From a bacterium (lineage in GTDB: Bacteria; Pseudomonadota; Alphaproteobacteria; Acetobacterales; Acetobacteraceae): a stretch of DNA of 36,223 bases. The stretch's first letter is position 1, and every line of letters starts with the position of its first letter. The translations under genes and the position numbers were made by a program. Shown here in pieces: positions 1 through 7,818 of this stretch. Under the pieces are notes generated by a model. That model searched no databases, had not been told where the DNA came from, and was given only the letters and a program-made list of their open reading frames with translations. The stretch lies in the NCBI GenBank assembly GCA_026224825.1, contig JAMFRO010000060.1, positions 1 through 36,223 on the forward strand, in the 5' to 3' direction.

Positions 1-405
1 ATCCTTCCAGCCAATCAATGCCCGTCAAGGGCATCAATCGGCCTAGCAGGACCGGTACACTTTTGCGCCGCCATAAAGGCCGCAAATAAGCCGGTTCAGT
101 GGTACACTTTGCCGCCGCTATTTATACCCCCCGCCTCCAGTTGGCGAAGACCCATCATGGCAGCCCCCCAGCACCGGGTTTTTCCATATCACGCTGATCG
201 ACCAGCAAAACAGCGCGAATACGGAAACAATCCTGGTACGTTAAGAGACTGTTTCAGAAGTCGCTCTGGCGGGCAGGAACACGAAGCATCTCCCACCCGG
301 CGACCGGCGACGAAATGGGGTCAGCGGGGGGATTGTGGTGGGCAACGCAGCGACACCGCGTGGCGGGCTCAGTGTCCGTCCAAAAAAGCCTTGATTTTCA
401 TAGAA
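1..405. other. Left chromosomal flank without a convincing gene; possible insertion-sequence remnant
   Basis: No reading frame here has protein-like composition or a family match I recognise. Two near-identical short direct repeats beginning ggtacactt and ending gccgcc lie at 54-72 and 101-118. Repeats of this kind occur at the ends of IS21-type insertion sequences, so this may be an insertion-sequence end; that is a weak inference. Bases 384-405 also resemble the sequence just downstream of the tRNA at 20855-20876, so the homology of the attachment site extends imperfectly beyond the 49-bp core. Confidence 0.4.
54..118. repeat. Two short direct repeats, possible insertion-sequence end
   Basis: Copies at 54-72 and 101-118 share ggtacactt followed by gcgccgcc or gccgccgc. 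Multiple short terminal repeats of this type are known at IS21-family ends. No transposase is present in the window, so this is only a possible remnant. Confidence 0.35.
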
Positions 406-454
406 AAATTGGCGCGCCCAAAGAGATTCGAACTCCTGACCCTCAGATTCGTAG
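406..454. repeat. attL: 49-bp direct repeat of the tRNA-Arg 3' portion
   Basis: This segment is identical over 49 bp to 20877-20925. It covers the tRNA-Arg 3' portion from the anticodon loop to the CCA end plus a few bases beyond. Imperfect, ungapped similarity extends leftward to about 384, matching 20855 onward. Displaced 3' tRNA fragments of this kind mark the far end of elements inserted by tyrosine recombinases. The fragment lacks the 5' half of the tRNA and is not itself a functional gene. Confidence 0.92.
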
Positions 455-456
455 AA

Positions 457-474
457 TGTTTCTATATAGAAACA
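457..474. promoter_or_regulatory. 18-bp perfect palindrome next to attL
   Basis: TGTTTCTAT is followed directly by its exact reverse complement. The palindrome starts two bases inside the island, just beyond the attL core. It is AT-rich in a GC-rich setting. It could be an operator or an accessory recombination-protein site; no function is shown by the sequence. Confidence 0.5.
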
Positions 475-547
475 ATATCCGCCTTACGCCCCTGAAGCCC
501 CCCGCTCCTCCTCAAATACCTGGTCCAAAGGCGACCGGCCTGCCAGT

Positions 548-614
548 TTACGCCCCCTGCGCCCCCTATGCCCACCGGAAGTCCGGGGGGAAAGAGGGGG
601 GGACGGTGGAGGAC
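548..614. repeat. Left end repeat, candidate integrase arm-type site
   Basis: From ttacg to gtggaggac this stretch resembles 20752-20814 in the same orientation. The best-matching part is a G-run followed by AC, one variable base and GTGGAGGAC. The two copies would flank the attachment core in the excised circle, as integrase arm sites do. The left copy also carries a CCCCCTATGCCC motif at 562-573 that recurs elsewhere in the island. The remaining sequence between 455 and 676 holds no gene I can support. Confidence 0.4.
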
Positions 615-676
615 ACCCGATCGAAAGAAGAGGCCGGGCTCTCCTGCTCCCGTGCCCAATGTTCTTCGATAGAAGG

Positions 677-1369
677 TCAGGGCTGGACGGGCTCACAACC
701 ACAGGAGAAGACCTTGGTCTCGGAGGGCAGTTTGCCTGCATACCAACTCGTGGGCGGCAGCCCGCCGGCCCGCAGTTCCGTGACCAAATCGACGGTCCTT
801 CCGTCGGCCAATTCACAGTTCGCCATGGCGCAGGACTCGGTAAGGGCCTTCACCGCGAGACACTTGGTTACCAGCGGCTGGCCGTGCTGCAGAAGCCGTC
901 CCGCACCATCCAGAATCGATTTTTCAACCGCCCGGGCGGCTGCCATGGGTACGAGGCCGCCCTCGCGCTCCTCGTGAAGCACGAACTCGTCTGTCCCATG
1001 GGGGCGTAGGGCAAAACCCAAGACAGGCAAGAAGTCCCAAGCCATGTCGGTCACAGAATATCTGTTGGGCTCCCAACCGATGACTGTATGAGCCGCAGTG
1101 CGCGATCCGGGAGCATCGAACAATGGAAGTTCCACAACTTCGGCTACCATCACAGCGGCCGGCAGATCGGAACCTTTCAGGCTCTCCTCCACGGTGGAAA
1201 TTTCGGCGGCGCGCTCATCATTGATTTCTGTAAGCTTCCAGGAGCGACGCAGGGTGCCAATCAGGTGTCGACTTCCAGCGATAACCAATGGCGTTTTCCG
1301 CCGATCGAGAAGGTAGAGTTGGACGCCCATGCGTTCCTTATACCCCGTTTCGATAAGGTGCGCTCGCAT
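677..1369 (-). CDS. Hypothetical protein, first island gene next to attL
   Basis: I do not recognise the family. The 230-residue product has balanced soluble-protein composition with no obvious signal peptide or membrane segment. An N-terminal part (residues 14-60) looks like a beta-rich module with VQLYLLDRRKTPLVIAG, and several Cys residues occur in the C-terminal half, ending with CGC. It is transcribed leftward, divergently from vsr, with about 100 bp between the two starts, so promoters for both probably lie in 1370-1469; a TATAGT-like box occurs there on the minus strand. A later start at Met14 (1330) is possible. Position and gene order suggest it may belong to the neighbouring methyltransferase/kinase unit, but that is only inference. 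Confidence 0.6.
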   Translation of the reverse strand: MRAHLIETGYKERMGVQLYLLDRRKTPLVIAGSRHLIGTLRRSWKLTEINDERAAEISTVEESLKGSDLPAAVMVAEVVELPLFDAPGSRTAAHTVIGWEPNRYSVTDMAWDFLPVLGFALRPHGTDEFVLHEEREGGLVPMAAARAVEKSILDGAGRLLQHGQPLVTKCLAVKALTESCAMANCELADGRTVDLVTELRAGGLPPTSWYAGKLPSETKVFSCGCEPVQP

Positions 1370-1469
1370 ATTTTTACCACTATACCTCGGGGCACTGAGA
1401 TGCAGGCAATTCCGCTATTTCGCTATGGGGCTCTTGGCGCCCGGGCCGAGAGCTCCCATAAATACCAGC

Positions 1470-1931
1470 ATGCTGCCCACAATCTCAGACATTTTTCAGG
1501 ATGTGACAGACACGCGCCGTCGCAACATGGCCGCAGTCCACGGCAAGGATACAAAGCCTGAACTCATTGTCCGTCGTCTCCTCCACAAGATGGGTTACCG
1601 TTACCGACTTCACAGCCAACACTTGGCCGGGAAGCCTGACATCGTATTCGCCTCTCGTCGAAAAATCATTGAGGTTCAAGGATGTTTCTGGCACCGGCAC
1701 CCTGGCTGCCAGTTTGCTTCCACTCCTGCAACCAGAAAGGATTTCTGGCAGCAGAAATTCGATCAGAATGTCAGACGTGACTCTCGGAATCGAGTTGCAT
1801 TAGCGCAGTCCGGCTGGAGTGTCTTGATTATCTGGGGATGTGAGGTGAGAGCCCCTGAGTTACGAACACGCCTTCAAACCTTCCTGGGCCCACCTGGGGC
1901 TACCCAGCCATACAGAAGCGATCGTTGCTAG
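1470..1931 (+). CDS. vsr: Very short patch repair endonuclease Vsr
   Basis: Vsr nicks DNA 5' of the T in T:G mismatches that arise when 5-methylcytosine made by Dcm-type enzymes deaminates. The 153-residue product shows the family hallmarks in order: TRRRNMAAVHGKDTKPE near the N-terminus, the catalytic Asp in KPDIVF, GCFWHRHPGC with the metal-binding Cys and His residues, and the TRKDFWQQKFDQNVRRD helix. I chose the ATG at 1470 because it leaves the usual short leader before RNMAA; upstream in-frame starts would add an unlike extension. No strong ribosome binding site is visible. It faces the receiver gene convergently (76 bp apart) and is on the opposite strand from the methyltransferase it presumably serves. 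Confidence 0.93.
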   Translation: MLPTISDIFQDVTDTRRRNMAAVHGKDTKPELIVRRLLHKMGYRYRLHSQHLAGKPDIVFASRRKIIEVQGCFWHRHPGCQFASTPATRKDFWQQKFDQNVRRDSRNRVALAQSGWSVLIIWGCEVRAPELRTRLQTFLGPPGATQPYRSDRC

Positions 1932-2007
1932 CCGAGAAGCAGTCTTAGCGCCCGGGAACATAAGCTCCGCTGCTCAGTCTTATCTGGCATATCCGAGATT
2001 CAGCCAG

Positions 2008-3714
2008 TTACTGAGCCTTAAGTCTAAGCCATTCGTATTCATCTAGGCCTATACGGCCCACCCGTGAAGCTAATTCGTGAGCAATCCGCTGCGCGACTGT
2101 AGGGCGAAGGTCACCCAACCAAAGGAACTTGCGCGGTTTAGACCCGTGCTGTGCTTTGCCAGGGGGGGTAAAGTAGAAGTGCTTTAGCTTACTTGGGTCA
2201 GGCACCCCTCTCACCGTTTTCGTATTCGTATCTGGTGCGAACTCTGGAAAGATCATCTTGTATGGATACATCTCAAGTGCGAGCCACACGTCTCGTGTGT
2301 CGGGGAGGCGAGCAGCCAATGAAAACTTTTTATCCACCTTCACTTGCTTCAAGGGCAAAAGCGGGAAGAAGCGCGGCTCCTTTAACCTGACCGAATCGCA
2401 TAGCGCTTGAACGCAGACATGGTACATCCCGAATTGCTCCGATTCCTCAGAACCTTCTTCGAAGAGCAGCGTACCCAGAGTCAACATTGGCCGCCAACCC
2501 TTAGGCAGATAGGTCTCACCAAATGCCTCCCTCCTCAGACAGGCAAGCCGTGCGAATGCATGGTTCGCCTGTGGTTCAACATCAGCACCGCAGTAGAGGA
2601 ATGGCAGGTGAGTCCATATCTTGTCTTTGCCAATTTTTTTGGCTGTTGACTCGGCAAGGTCCTTGATCACCGCATCCGTCGCACCGTTCCGCAGCAACCC
2701 CTTGACCTTATCCATCGGAAGGTCATCCAGGTCAGCGCGCAGCCGGAAGCGACTGGCTTTCTGCTCATGGTCTAACCACGCTTCCATATTTTCCAGCGAA
2801 GCCGGCGACCGCATTTCGCCTCCGATCTCCAGAATGGCGGAGAGCTCTTTTGCGATCAGATCGAACGCATACGCTGCCGCGTCAGCAGGCTCCGGAAGCA
2901 GTGCCCGGTGGGCCGCGAGCGTCCCGTCGAGCGTGGTGTCAAATTTTGCCAGAAGAAAATGGGTTCCTTCACGAATTGCTGCGATCGATGCCAACGCTAC
3001 ACCCGGCATGATGCCTTGGGTCATCGTAGCGAATTCATTCACCAAGCGGCTAGGAAGTTCGGTGACAGAAACCACATTAGGGCCGGCTGAGATACTGGCC
3101 TCCGCTTTATTGAGGAAAACAAGGCGCTGGTGCTTGCCCCGGAGAGCGATAGCTGCCCCCTCAGTGTCTAGCTGGAGATTGTGACCCGCACCCTGCAATA
3201 CGGTCAGAAGCTGGCCCCTTAGCAGACTCAAATCGTCTTGACCGGTGTAGACAGCAATTAACCTCAATCGGCCACCCTCGTCCCGATCAGCATCGAGGAT
3301 GCTCCGGATCAGTCCAATTGCGAGAGACGAACTCCGCCCATCAAGCAGCCAATCTACCACGACGACATCTGCATGACGCGCGAGCTTCGCGGTGTTGATG
3401 GCGTCGACCTCTTTCAGTTGGCCAGGCTCGCCGCTTTGGAGGGGGGCGTAGGCCGCACAGACAATGCCAATGCTGGCAAACTGGCGTGATAGCTCCCCTG
3501 CGTCCAAGCCGTGCGCCGGTTGTTCGTCCTCCACTGGAATCCCAACATCGACCGAATCTTCATCAGGCACGGTCGGCGCCAAGCCACGGATCGGCGGTGG
3601 AACGACTTCCGCCTGTGGGGTCTCAATGCGTTGCGGGAATGCCTGGTCATCGACGATCACGACCGTCTGCACGAAGCGTTGAGCAATCTCTCGACAAGAT
3701 TCCAGAAACATCAT
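2008..3714 (-). CDS. Response-regulator-like protein: receiver domain plus long unknown C-terminal region
   Basis: Residues about 16-205 form a CheY-like receiver: VVIVDD supplies the acidic pair (D22, D23), VVVVDWLLDG the likely phosphoacceptor D121, and IAVYTG the conserved Thr157; a Lys around 203 in LVFLNK fits the fourth position. About 50 residues are inserted after the first strand, which is unusual. The remaining roughly 360 residues match no output domain I recognise; there is no visible HTH, nuclease motif or membrane segment. It is the last gene of a leftward operon. Its ATG overlaps the stop of the histidine-kinase gene (ATGA), so coupled translation and a kinase-receiver partnership are likely. 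The effector activity is unknown. Total length is 568 residues. Confidence 0.85.
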   Translation of the reverse strand: MMFLESCREIAQRFVQTVVIVDDQAFPQRIETPQAEVVPPPIRGLAPTVPDEDSVDVGIPVEDEQPAHGLDAGELSRQFASIGIVCAAYAPLQSGEPGQLKEVDAINTAKLARHADVVVVDWLLDGRSSSLAIGLIRSILDADRDEGGRLRLIAVYTGQDDLSLLRGQLLTVLQGAGHNLQLDTEGAAIALRGKHQRLVFLNKAEASISAGPNVVSVTELPSRLVNEFATMTQGIMPGVALASIAAIREGTHFLLAKFDTTLDGTLAAHRALLPEPADAAAYAFDLIAKELSAILEIGGEMRSPASLENMEAWLDHEQKASRFRLRADLDDLPMDKVKGLLRNGATDAVIKDLAESTAKKIGKDKIWTHLPFLYCGADVEPQANHAFARLACLRREAFGETYLPKGWRPMLTLGTLLFEEGSEESEQFGMYHVCVQALCDSVRLKEPRFFPLLPLKQVKVDKKFSLAARLPDTRDVWLALEMYPYKMIFPEFAPDTNTKTVRGVPDPSKLKHFYFTPPGKAQHGSKPRKFLWLGDLRPTVAQRIAHELASRVGRIGLDEYEWLRLKAQ

Positions 3715-6692
3715 TCCTCCTCCGCCTCTTCTTCGTCACCACCTTGGGGTGGCGTCAATCTAAATTTAGCGCCAAGTCCCGGTTGCGGCGGATCAAGAGT
3801 CAGATCCCATCCCTCCCGTCGTAGAACTTGGCGCGAAATATAAAGACCGAGACCTCGCCCACTCTCTCGCCTCGTGAAGCCGAAATCAAAGACAAACGCA
3901 GCATCCCTCGCCGGAATGCCGGGGCCGGTATCTGTTACGGTCAGGTCAACACCGTCAACCTCGAATATGATTTGTCTGCGATCGGGGTCTGACGCTGTGA
4001 TCCAGTTCAGCGAGTTGTCAACCAAGTTGGCGAAAACGGGCAGCAATGTTGAAGGATAAATCCGCACTTCATATGAAATAAACGTTGATGTAATAGCGAG
4101 TATGACCGATTTCTCCTCGAATCGAGCCCGAAATAGACTCGTTATGAAGTGGGAGATCTCTGCACCGGTGAATGTCGTCCGTCGCCGGTATAGGCGGCGG
4201 TCGAGAGGGGTGAACAGACGGAGGTAGGCATCAAGGTGGTCGAAGCCAGACCGGAGTTCATCATAGGGTTTTGCGAGGCCCTTGTTAGCTTTAGCCCAGG
4301 GGCCGATTGACCTGATGGCGCTTCGTATACCTGAAACAGTCGAGCGAAATTCGTGCTGGATAATACCGAGTGCCATCCCTACTTGAGCCAACTCGAGGTT
4401 CAAGCCTACCTCCTCACCCAAAGCATCGATCTGCTCTTCTAGGGCTGCTACCAGTTCGCCGGTGGGAACAGGTTCGTCACCGTCCACTTCTGGCGGTGCC
4501 AACCTCTGGCGCAAGCCCGAGAGTCTCGCCTGGGCCGTCTCTGCGGCCCCCTCGATTCGATGAGATAGACGACCTCGCAGCGCTGAGAGACCCGCTTCGG
4601 TTAATGATGTCAGGTCTGTAGACGCCAATTCAGCTTCCGCATCGCGAACGGCAGCCTCAACATGCTGAATCGCCTCTCGGGCCGTACGAGTAGCCTCACT
4701 TGAAATCGTTTCGACCATCTCTGACAGTTGACGGGCTTCAGTCCCAACATTCCGTCGCGCTTCAATTGACTTGGGATTGATGACCCCCTCGAGTCTCCTG
4801 CGGCGGTCAACCGGAAGCGACGCTTCCGCAACGACATCGCCAACCATCCGCTCCACAGCTGTCGCCAGCGGCATGTAGATTTCCCGCTCCAGCTTGCCAG
4901 CTTGGTCGCGATAAAGTGCCCATTCTCTTTGAAGGGTCTTAGTCAGCCCTACTCCCTGCGGCCGGGAGACGGACAACTTTGCCTGAAGCGCAGCGATACG
5001 GTTTCTGGCTTCATTTTCAATTCGAAGCATGGCGGCAGCCGCACGATCCTTGTCGGAGTCCAATGCGGCCTCAAGAAGGCGGTTCTCGATCTCTCGTCGA
5101 AGTGCCTCAGCTTCCTTCGCGGGCTCGTTGGCGTCAATTGCGGCGAATGCACGTTCCAATTCCTGGGCTAAGCGTTGGCGGACTCCGCGGGCCTTTTTCT
5201 CACGGCGCTTCCGGAGTGCCTCCGCCTGCTCCATATCTTTCTGCACGGTCAGCCACAGATCTGAGTAATCTCCACCTTTCCGGAAAAAATCGGCTGCAAG
5301 CTGTACCAATAGATTCTCAATAATTTGCCTGAATTGTCGGTAAGCCCGATTCTCCTTGAAGCCCTCTCGGCCAGCTTTCTCCACAAGCCCGGGGTTACGC
5401 GCCCGCGATGTCTCGATCGCACCAAACATGCGACGATAGGAGAAGAAATACCAACCAGCATTCTTGCTCCGTCTGCGTTCAATATCGAGGAAATCATAGT
5501 CGGAATTCCCGTAAGGGAGCATTCGCACTCCGTCGCGATAGAGATACATTCCGCCAATCTGATTCAGCTTGGCCAAAATGCGAACATGCTCTTCAATAGG
5601 TAACGTGCTCTCCGTCGCACGTCCTTGGACATATGCAAAAGCTATAGAAAACGGACCGCATTCGGTCAACTTCCCGGCAGCGGTCGGCCAGGGCACATCA
5701 TAGGCAACAGGATCAGCGCCATAAATCGACACAGTCCCACGAAATCTCCCGTATCCATCGAATTCGCCTTGCACACGGTGGTCGGCGTTCTCAAATTCTT
5801 TCGGAGTGAAAAAGCTTCGGTCCCCGATGATATCGGTTGTAGTACCATCGGTACGATGGTCGCGGAAAGTCGCGAGCACGGTCGGCGGGTTGCTCGACGG
5901 CACTATCGTATTTGAGAACCCAAGCAGCGTACGTCTCAGAGGGGATGCAACTTCATCGTGCTCTTCGTCGATGTCGGCTTCAATGATGCGGTCGGCCGGC
6001 CGGATGAGGAAATGGGTACCCGATGCATCGGATGCGTCGATTCGGAGTTGATCAGCTTCGGCATATAAGGCTGAGAGATCAATATCGAAACTGGAGACTT
6101 CGGCGATCACGGAATCAAGCGCTGGGAAGCTGTGGGTCTGAGCAATCGCTTGCGCGTTGGCCACGACACCGGCGCGCAAGCGGGCGATGAGTTCGGAGTC
6201 GGGCAGAATCCCGGGCGCACAGGTTTCTACGGGGACCTCAATGCGGTCTACGGGGAGCCCCGGCACCTCGAAAAGCGCCCAGTGCAACATGGCCGCCGTA
6301 ATTCCGTCCGGGGCATCCTCCGGGCGTGGTTTGGTGAGCACAAGGAGCAAAGATCCGATGGTCGCAATGGCGAGACGCCCGATCCCCTTCTCCCCAAGGA
6401 CAGGGCGCGGATTATCGGAAGACCTCCGCGGCGGCGGAGTTGTCGATCCCTTATCGAGCTTACTGTCCGTGCCCACCGTCAGCCAGCGCGCCTCGAAGTC
6501 AGCGCGACTCATCCCCACGCCATTGTCGCGAAGGAGGAAAAGCGCGTCCCTTCGCCAGTAGTCGACTTCGACATTCCTGGCATCGGCATCGTGCGCGTTC
6601 TTAAAGAGCTCGTGGATAGCGGTTGGCACTCCAGCGACCTGCTGACGCCCCAGCATGTCGATCGCACGAGCAGTGACTACGAGTTTCGCCAC
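3711..6692 (-). CDS. Dual GHKL protein: N-terminal Hsp90/MutL-like ATPase, coiled coil, C-terminal histidine kinase
   Basis: The 993-residue product has two Bergerat-fold ATPases. The N-terminal one shows ELFKNAHDAD (28-37), DNGVGM (56-61) and GEKGIG (about 100-105), as in Hsp90/MutL-type ATPases linked to conflict systems. A charged, Ala/Arg-rich, probably coiled-coil stretch fills roughly 470-760. The C-terminus is a histidine-kinase core: IIQHEF with candidate phospho-His 780, N-box FANLVDNSLNW, G1 DTGPGIP, an F-box-like FDFGFTRR and G2 GRGLGLYI. No membrane segment or PAS domain is seen, so it is a cytosolic sensor. I chose GTG at 6692, one base after the methyltransferase stop, because VAKLVVTARAIDMLGRQQ matches how such ATPases begin. 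The 3' end overlaps the receiver gene. Confidence 0.87.
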   Translation of the reverse strand: MAKLVVTARAIDMLGRQQVAGVPTAIHELFKNAHDADARNVEVDYWRRDALFLLRDNGVGMSRADFEARWLTVGTDSKLDKGSTTPPPRRSSDNPRPVLGEKGIGRLAIATIGSLLLVLTKPRPEDAPDGITAAMLHWALFEVPGLPVDRIEVPVETCAPGILPDSELIARLRAGVVANAQAIAQTHSFPALDSVIAEVSSFDIDLSALYAEADQLRIDASDASGTHFLIRPADRIIEADIDEEHDEVASPLRRTLLGFSNTIVPSSNPPTVLATFRDHRTDGTTTDIIGDRSFFTPKEFENADHRVQGEFDGYGRFRGTVSIYGADPVAYDVPWPTAAGKLTECGPFSIAFAYVQGRATESTLPIEEHVRILAKLNQIGGMYLYRDGVRMLPYGNSDYDFLDIERRRSKNAGWYFFSYRRMFGAIETSRARNPGLVEKAGREGFKENRAYRQFRQIIENLLVQLAADFFRKGGDYSDLWLTVQKDMEQAEALRKRREKKARGVRQRLAQELERAFAAIDANEPAKEAEALRREIENRLLEAALDSDKDRAAAAMLRIENEARNRIAALQAKLSVSRPQGVGLTKTLQREWALYRDQAGKLEREIYMPLATAVERMVGDVVAEASLPVDRRRRLEGVINPKSIEARRNVGTEARQLSEMVETISSEATRTAREAIQHVEAAVRDAEAELASTDLTSLTEAGLSALRGRLSHRIEGAAETAQARLSGLRQRLAPPEVDGDEPVPTGELVAALEEQIDALGEEVGLNLELAQVGMALGIIQHEFRSTVSGIRSAIRSIGPWAKANKGLAKPYDELRSGFDHLDAYLRLFTPLDRRLYRRRTTFTGAEISHFITSLFRARFEEKSVILAITSTFISYEVRIYPSTLLPVFANLVDNSLNWITASDPDRRQIIFEVDGVDLTVTDTGPGIPARDAAFVFDFGFTRRESGRGLGLYISRQVLRREGWDLTLDPPQPGLGAKFRLTPPQGGDEEEAEEE

Positions 6693-6693
6693 C

Positions 6694-7818
6694 TTAAAGG
6701 CCCAAAACCGTGCGGCGATGCGCGATGAAGTGCTCCCCAAAAGCCTTTGCGAGGCGAACGGAAACGGCATTGCCGATCTGGCGTGCAACGGAGTTTATTC
6801 CGCCCTCGAACACGAATGAGTCATCAAAGGTCTGCAACGCAGCGGCCTCCCGGGCACTCAGCGCCCGGTCCTGAGTTGGATGCCCAAAACGACCGTTTGA
6901 AAGGCTGATACAGCGTGTAGTAAGAGTGACCGACGGCCGGTTCATCCGCAGGCGCCCATAGACATCGAAGTGGCCGTCGTGGCCATTGTGGCACTGCAAT
7001 CTCAAATGTGACGGCCAATCGAACCTTCCGCCTCCCTCAGGCGTCGCACGGAGTCGTTCTAAAAGCAGAGGGGAAAGCGAAGGGGCACGATGGTTGGGAA
7101 TTTCCGGATGACCTTCTCCAGCCTTGAGAGGAGGATAGTGCCCAATCGTTTCCCCTACGGTGGCATAAGGTATGCCCCCCTCTCCATGAGTCGGTGCCGG
7201 CATTCCGGGCGAGCCGTTGAGACCTGCCGTTAAAATCAGTCGCTGCCGCGTTTGGGGCACTCCGTAGTCGAGCGCCTGCACTACCTTGAAATCCACGCCG
7301 TAATTATGCCGCCCCAGAAAGGCGACAAAGTCCTTAAAGGGGCCGCCCTCGGCACAGCCATGCTGCATGCCTGGGACATTTTCGACGAAGATATATTCGG
7401 GACTAAAGCGGCGGATGAAACGGTATAATTGCTTTAAAAGCGAGATACGGTCATCGCCTTTCCGCGACCCTCGGTTCTGCCGGGAAAAAGGCTGACAGGG
7501 AGCGCACGCTGCGAGCACAAGGGCAGCGCCCCTGCCTGATGCATGCAGAGCATCCAGCTTTGGTCCAGTGACATCCCGGATATCCGCTTCCAAGAACTCC
7601 GCCTCAGGGAAATTCTGACGGAAGGTCGCCCCTGCCTCAGGATTATTGTCAATCCCAAGTCCGATGGTCATACCAGCTTGGCGCAAACCCGCGCTGGTGC
7701 CCCCGCAACCGCTAAAGAAATCCCACACGATCATGGGTGGTGTAGAGCACGGGCGGGCTTTTGACCTCTCCGGCACCTTAGGCCTGTACCTTTGCAGCGA
7801 CTCCGCAATCTCCACCAT
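6694..7818 (-). CDS. DNA cytosine-C5 methyltransferase (Dcm type)
   Basis: The enzyme transfers a methyl group from S-adenosylmethionine to cytosine C5 in DNA. Motif I is DFFSGCGGTSAGL (residues 33-45), motif IV APCQPFS carries catalytic Cys108, motif VI is ENVPG (about 146-150), motif VIII is QTRQRLIL, and motif X is RQIGNAVSVRLAKAF near the C-terminus. The length of 374 residues is normal for the family. The start is uncertain: a GGAGG precedes TTG at 7824 by 6 bases and ATG at 7818 by 12, and an ATG just before motif I (7734) lacks a ribosome site. It is the first gene of the operon with the dual GHKL protein and the receiver protein. The recognition sequence cannot be read from the protein; Vsr at the other end of the unit fits repair of its deaminated product. 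Confidence 0.95.
   Translation of the reverse strand: MVEIAESLQRYRPKVPERSKARPCSTPPMIVWDFFSGCGGTSAGLRQAGMTIGLGIDNNPEAGATFRQNFPEAEFLEADIRDVTGPKLDALHASGRGAALVLAACAPCQPFSRQNRGSRKGDDRISLLKQLYRFIRRFSPEYIFVENVPGMQHGCAEGGPFKDFVAFLGRHNYGVDFKVVQALDYGVPQTRQRLILTAGLNGSPGMPAPTHGEGGIPYATVGETIGHYPPLKAGEGHPEIPNHRAPSLSPLLLERLRATPEGGGRFDWPSHLRLQCHNGHDGHFDVYGRLRMNRPSVTLTTRCISLSNGRFGHPTQDRALSAREAAALQTFDDSFVFEGGINSVARQIGNAVSVRLAKAFGEHFIAHRRTVLGL

Noticed and set aside
315..977. Plus-strand open frame across attL and the unknown minus-strand gene
   Set aside because: It reads through the tRNA fragment and a non-coding GC-rich region; the minus-strand product has better composition.
3711..6692. Assignment as MutL, gyrase B or Hsp90
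   Set aside because: Only the N-terminal ATPase motifs match. The C-terminal kinase core and the receiver partner do not fit those families.
2008..7818. DISARM, BREX or classical type II restriction system
   Set aside because: No PglX/BrxX, helicase, PLD protein or restriction nuclease gene is present; the only nuclease is Vsr, a repair enzyme.
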